Source: Rallus limicola
Taxonomy: Eukaryota > Chordata > Aves > Gruiformes > Rallidae
Direction: 5' to 3'
Length of the DNA stretch: 64,000 nt
Assembly: GCA_022605955.1 (NCBI GenBank)
Contig: JAKCOZ010000008.1
Span: 25,421,083 to 25,485,082 of the forward strand
The translations under genes and the position numbers were made by a program. This document shows, piece after piece, positions 61,024 to 64,000 of this stretch. The notes under the pieces are model-generated. The model was not told the DNA's origin, ran no database searches, and was given only the letters and a program-made list of their open reading frames with translations. Position 1 is the first letter of the stretch. Every line of letters starts with the position of its first letter.

Positions 61024-62594
61024 TTCTAAGTATCCTCACTCTGGGTGCTGATGGTTTTACTTTTACACGGGGAAGGGGGAGAGGGCTCCTCCTTGTCTTT
61101 GTGCTAGAAATGTTCAAGGGACAAGTACAATTCCCCTTTCTGGGTTTTGGGTTTGTTTTTTTACCTCTGCCCAATTCATAGCTGCTGAATCATAAAAATT
61201 GCCAGTTGACTTTCTAGAATGTCAATTAGTTTTGCATTTGCTAATGTTCTGCTTCTTAAAGCGTCAGTAACATCTAGCAAGCAAAGCCTAGCAGGCGTGC
61301 CTGGGGGGCCCAGTTATTGCTGCTGCTTTTACCCCGGAGGCGAGATGGAGCCTCCAACGCGCCTCCCACTGTTGAATGGCCCAGCGTATTGTAGTGGAAA
61401 TGCCTTATATAAATTACTGAATGATGACATGCAAAAGTGGTTTGAATCGTTAACTCCGATCTGTTCGCAGGCAAAAAAGTACCTCCAGTGAGCAAGGTTC
61501 TCCATCTTGTTTGTGTTCATTTGTGATGACTGATCAGACTCCCCAGCCCCCTCCTAAACTTGCTGGTGCTCCCCACCCCTCCGTTGCCCGTGAATACTGC
61601 ATAAAATGGATCAAGGCGAGCAGCTCTGTTAGCTTCCCTGCAGTCTTGAGCTTCTTTTTGGTCTGGGGAAAAAGTGGAAACACAAATGGTGCTGTGCATA
61701 CGTGGTATTGGCCCCCGTGGCAGCAGAGCCCTCTCCCCAGGGGATCTCTGTCGATGGGGGTGTCACACTCCCCTCCCTCCCTGCCTTTACTCATGCAGCC
61801 TGTTCCAGCCTCTCGTGTCCTCTATTCAGCAGATTTCAGCAGTTCCCCCTCAGCTGCAGCAGCAAGTGTTTAAATCACCCAGGGAGCACAGAAAAACCCA
61901 GGGGGATTTGGCAACACGAGCATGTTAGGGGTGGTGGGTGCTCAAGGGCAGCTTCCCCCCCGGCCCTGACTCCCACGAGCTTTGCGGCACCCCCCTGCAA
62001 CGGGAGCAGGTGTGTGCCTGTCCCAGCACAGCGGGAAGGGACCCAGGGAGCTCCTGCCACCTTGCAGGTGGTGCTGCCCCAAGGTGCCCAGGCTGGGGCT
62101 TCCAGGGCCAGGGTGCTTTCTCTGTGACCCTCCTCGTTACCCAGCACTGGTGTTGCGGTGTGTATGGTTCATGATGTGAAATCCCGTTCCCACCCCCCCC
62201 CCCCCCAGCCAGCTGCAAATTAAAACAGATGTGAAATACTGGCACGGGCTTGCTGGGTTTTCAGGTCAGCCCGAGCCATGTCAAGCAGGTGACACCATCA
62301 CATTTCCAAAATCCACTCAGTCTCTCTAGGTCAGATGATAGCCCCTTGCCTCCACCAGGTTCACCCCCCATGGACTTTAGCAAGTGCACATCGGTGTGTC
62401 AGAGAGGAGAATGTGGCACCCTGTCTTTCAAACCAAAATCACCAAAGACAAAATAGAAGGTCACTTCGAGATTTTTATTCCCAGTTCTGCCCTGCTCCTT
62501 GAGCCCTGACATCCCCAGCGTTGCCCAGTTGCCTGTGTGTGAAAAATATCTTGTGGAAATTTGAAACTCTTTGAAGATGTATTGTGTGGAATGT

Positions 62595-62600
62595 AATAAA
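62595..62600 (+). promoter_or_regulatory. Poly(A) signal AATAAA for NRP2b
   Basis: Canonical AATAAA, followed 30-60 bases later by a G/T-rich and T-rich stretch (CTGGGGTTTTTCTTCCTTC), the normal downstream element. It is the only well-formed signal I found after the stop within about 3 kb. Cleavage is expected near 62612-62625. Confidence 0.75.
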
Positions 62601-62620
62601 ATGATGATATTTTTATACAA

Positions 62621-64000
62621 ATATCTGGGGTTTTTCTTCCTTCTTTCCCTGCTAACAAGAATGCTGTCCATGGGTTGAAGAAAAGCAGTGTTTCAGCACT
62701 CCGTGTTTCCTTTTGGAGCTTCGAGGCTATATCCTTTAGGAAAGTGATCAGCTCACCCCCGGCTCCCAGCAGCACGGTGGGCACGCACTCCCTGCCTGGC
62801 TGCACTCGGGATTGTGCTGTTAATAGCAGCTTTTAGATCCATTACATTTGTACCAGGACTTAGCAGGAGCTTTGGGCAGCTGGACTGACACTTAGGTTTG
62901 TTTGGGGGCTTCGCTAGCGTATCTTAAAGTGCTAAATTGCTCGATGTGAGTATGCAGAACGTCTCCCGTGGGGCCCCTAGAGACAGGACATCCGACTTCC
63001 CGGGGCCCTGGCTGCTGGCTCAGCTGAGCCACGTGCTCTGACCCCAAGCATGATGAGAACCCAGTTAAACCGTAACCAAAATTAATAATGAAAACAGCAA
63101 TGTGTTCCTTTTCTGTAAAATCCTTGCCGGGTCTCTGCATGTCTGACTGAGGAGGAGAGCAGTGTGGGAGCAGCCTAGGTGCTGCAGCACCAAGGACTTG
63201 GAGAGGTGCGTGTCCCCTGCCCTCCCTCCACCTGAGCCCTCCCAGCTTCTCACAGGGACTTCTGCTCCAGCCTTGGTCCTTTCCGTCTTCTTCAGGTGCA
63301 CCTTTCACCCCTCTAGAGCAGGCAGCAGCATCATGTTTCATGTGAAATATATTTTGCTGCCAGTTTGAGAGGCTTTTCTTTCCCTCCTGCATTTATTTTC
63401 ATTCTATCACACTCTTTACCCTGGCACACAGCTCAGCTTGCAATGCAGCTTCCTGGCTTTACCAGGAATTCAGGCCATCAACAAAAAAATAATTCAAATG
63501 TGATCTCTTGCTTTGGCTGTGCAAACACACGCAAAGCTGAGGACCCCGTGCCACTTATCCCACTTTTTCTTCTTTTTTTTTTTGGCTTTTTTTTTTCCTT
63601 CTAATTGTACAGCAAAGCCCCTACACTTGCAATTTGCATTTTGTACACTTCAGTGACTGTCCAAGCAAAATTCAAAACAAATATGCACATGCGAAAAACA
63701 GGGAGGGAGAGCCTGGCTGATGGCTTCCCAACGAGAAGGAAAAAAATTCTGTTAAGTAAACAGACAAAAAGGGAGGAACCGTTCCGGGTTTAATTATTCT
63801 GTGTGTGTGTGCTGCAGCCAGATTGACCGAGGAGTTGGGTGCTGCTCAGGCTGCAGTGCATCGCAGGGAAGAAAGCAGCTAAAATTAGCACACTTTGTTT
63901 AAGGAAATAAATGCAACTTAGAGTGATTTTGATGCAAGCTCCCCTGCAGGTAACTTCAGGTGTTGAAGAGTCTACTTAAAATAAGAGGGGCAGAGTTTTT
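62621..64000 (+). other. NRP2: Sequence 3' of the NRP2b exon (likely intron toward NRP2a exons)
   Basis: No exon, RNA gene or recognised mobile element seen. It includes pyrimidine-rich runs (~63560-63600) and one AATAAA near 63905 without a gene to serve. In mammals the NRP2a stalk and tail exons follow the b exon, so this is probably intron of the NRP2a transcript. Nothing matching the NRP2a tail is present here. Confidence 0.65.

Larger units (their letters stand above)
1..62620 (+). other. NRP2: Neuropilin-2 gene, 3' portion (exons 3-15 and 16b)
   Basis: Fourteen exons on the plus strand give one continuous reading frame when joined at consensus AG/GT sites. Exon phases match at every junction. 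The order CUB-CUB-F5/8C-F5/8C-linker-MAM-stalk-TM-short tail is diagnostic of neuropilins. NRP2 rather than NRP1 is shown by near-identity to NRP2 in the b1 domain (TYSDGRWTPQQSRL), in the linker (SEETTTPYPT, EATECG) and in the NRP2b-only tail (LLPGTEPTVDTV, TYKTSHY, VEPTLTIKLEQD). Exons 1-2 (signal peptide and first CUB half) are upstream of the window. The NRP2a-specific exons (ending in a PDZ-binding SEA motif in mammals) are not detected and should be downstream. The protein acts at the plasma membrane as a semaphorin-3 and VEGF co-receptor in axon guidance and in lymphatic/venous development. The end is taken just after the AATAAA at 62595. Confidence 0.96.
59943..62620 (+). other. NRP2: 3' UTR of NRP2b mRNA
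   Basis: About 2.7 kb of non-coding sequence after the stop. It contains an ACAG microrepeat (59979-59997), a GU-rich stretch (60228-60300), a GTGCGTG-type stretch (60356-60420), a T-run (60502-60521), a TTATTTATT nonamer (61015-61023), a C-run (62193-62206) and a minor ATTAAA hexamer (62219-62224). The end is inferred from the poly(A) signal at 62595; alternative shorter ends are possible. Confidence 0.75.

Noticed and set aside
63900..63912. AATAAA as an alternative end of the NRP2b UTR
   Set aside because: It lies 1.3 kb past a better signal that has a proper downstream GU/U element; no reason to extend the UTR.

Overview
The window holds one recognisable gene, read on the plus strand: the 3' two-thirds or so of a vertebrate neuropilin-2 (NRP2) gene, in its NRP2b (short-tail) form. 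Fourteen coding exons can be placed between 14063 and 59942. Their acceptor/donor dinucleotides and codon phases all agree, and joined they encode about 828 residues: the second half of CUB1 (a1), CUB2 (a2), two coagulation factor 5/8 (discoidin) domains (b1, b2), an acidic Thr-rich linker, a MAM domain (c), a juxtamembrane stalk, one membrane helix and a short NRP2b-type cytoplasmic tail. I number exons 3 to 15 plus 16b by comparison with the mammalian gene. Signal peptide and first-CUB-half exons lie upstream of position 1. The NRP2a terminal exons are not seen and are expected downstream of 64000.

Organism: a non-mammalian amniote, most likely a bird. This is inference. The protein is close to mammalian NRP2 but clearly not mammalian (MAM exon 12 is divergent), introns are compact, and interspersed repeats are sparse: a few MIR-like fragments, no Alu/B1/L1. 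No viral, bacterial or plasmid features are present.

Layout: 1-14062 is the end of a long intron 2. 14063-22668 carries CUB1 (2nd half), CUB2 and the first two b1 exons. 22669-30836 is intron 7. 30837-32836 is a tight cluster finishing b1 and encoding b2. 36553-36669 is the linker exon. 39186-51205 holds the three MAM exons, separated by the 9.7 kb intron 12. 53621-53662 is the small stalk exon with two tandem donor sites. 59662-59942 is the NRP2b terminal coding exon, followed by a ~2.7 kb 3' UTR ending at a canonical AATAAA near 62595. The remainder looks like intron leading to the NRP2a exons.

Function (family knowledge): NRP2 is a single-pass cell-surface co-receptor. The a1/a2/b1 domains bind class 3 semaphorins (SEMA3F, with plexin-A) and b1/b2 bind VEGF-A/VEGF-C. 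The seven residues that form the C-end-rule (C-terminal Arg) pocket in NRP1 b1 are all conserved in exons 6 and 7.

I did not find a new gene system. The most useful second looks are the tandem donors of exon 15 (a predicted 7-residue variable insert against 5 in human), the divergent exon 12, a cluster of mutually exclusive inverted repeats at 53001-53114, an intronic CpG-dense block next to a homeodomain-motif-rich AT tract (44190-44860), and several intronic stretches that look like conserved regulatory elements.
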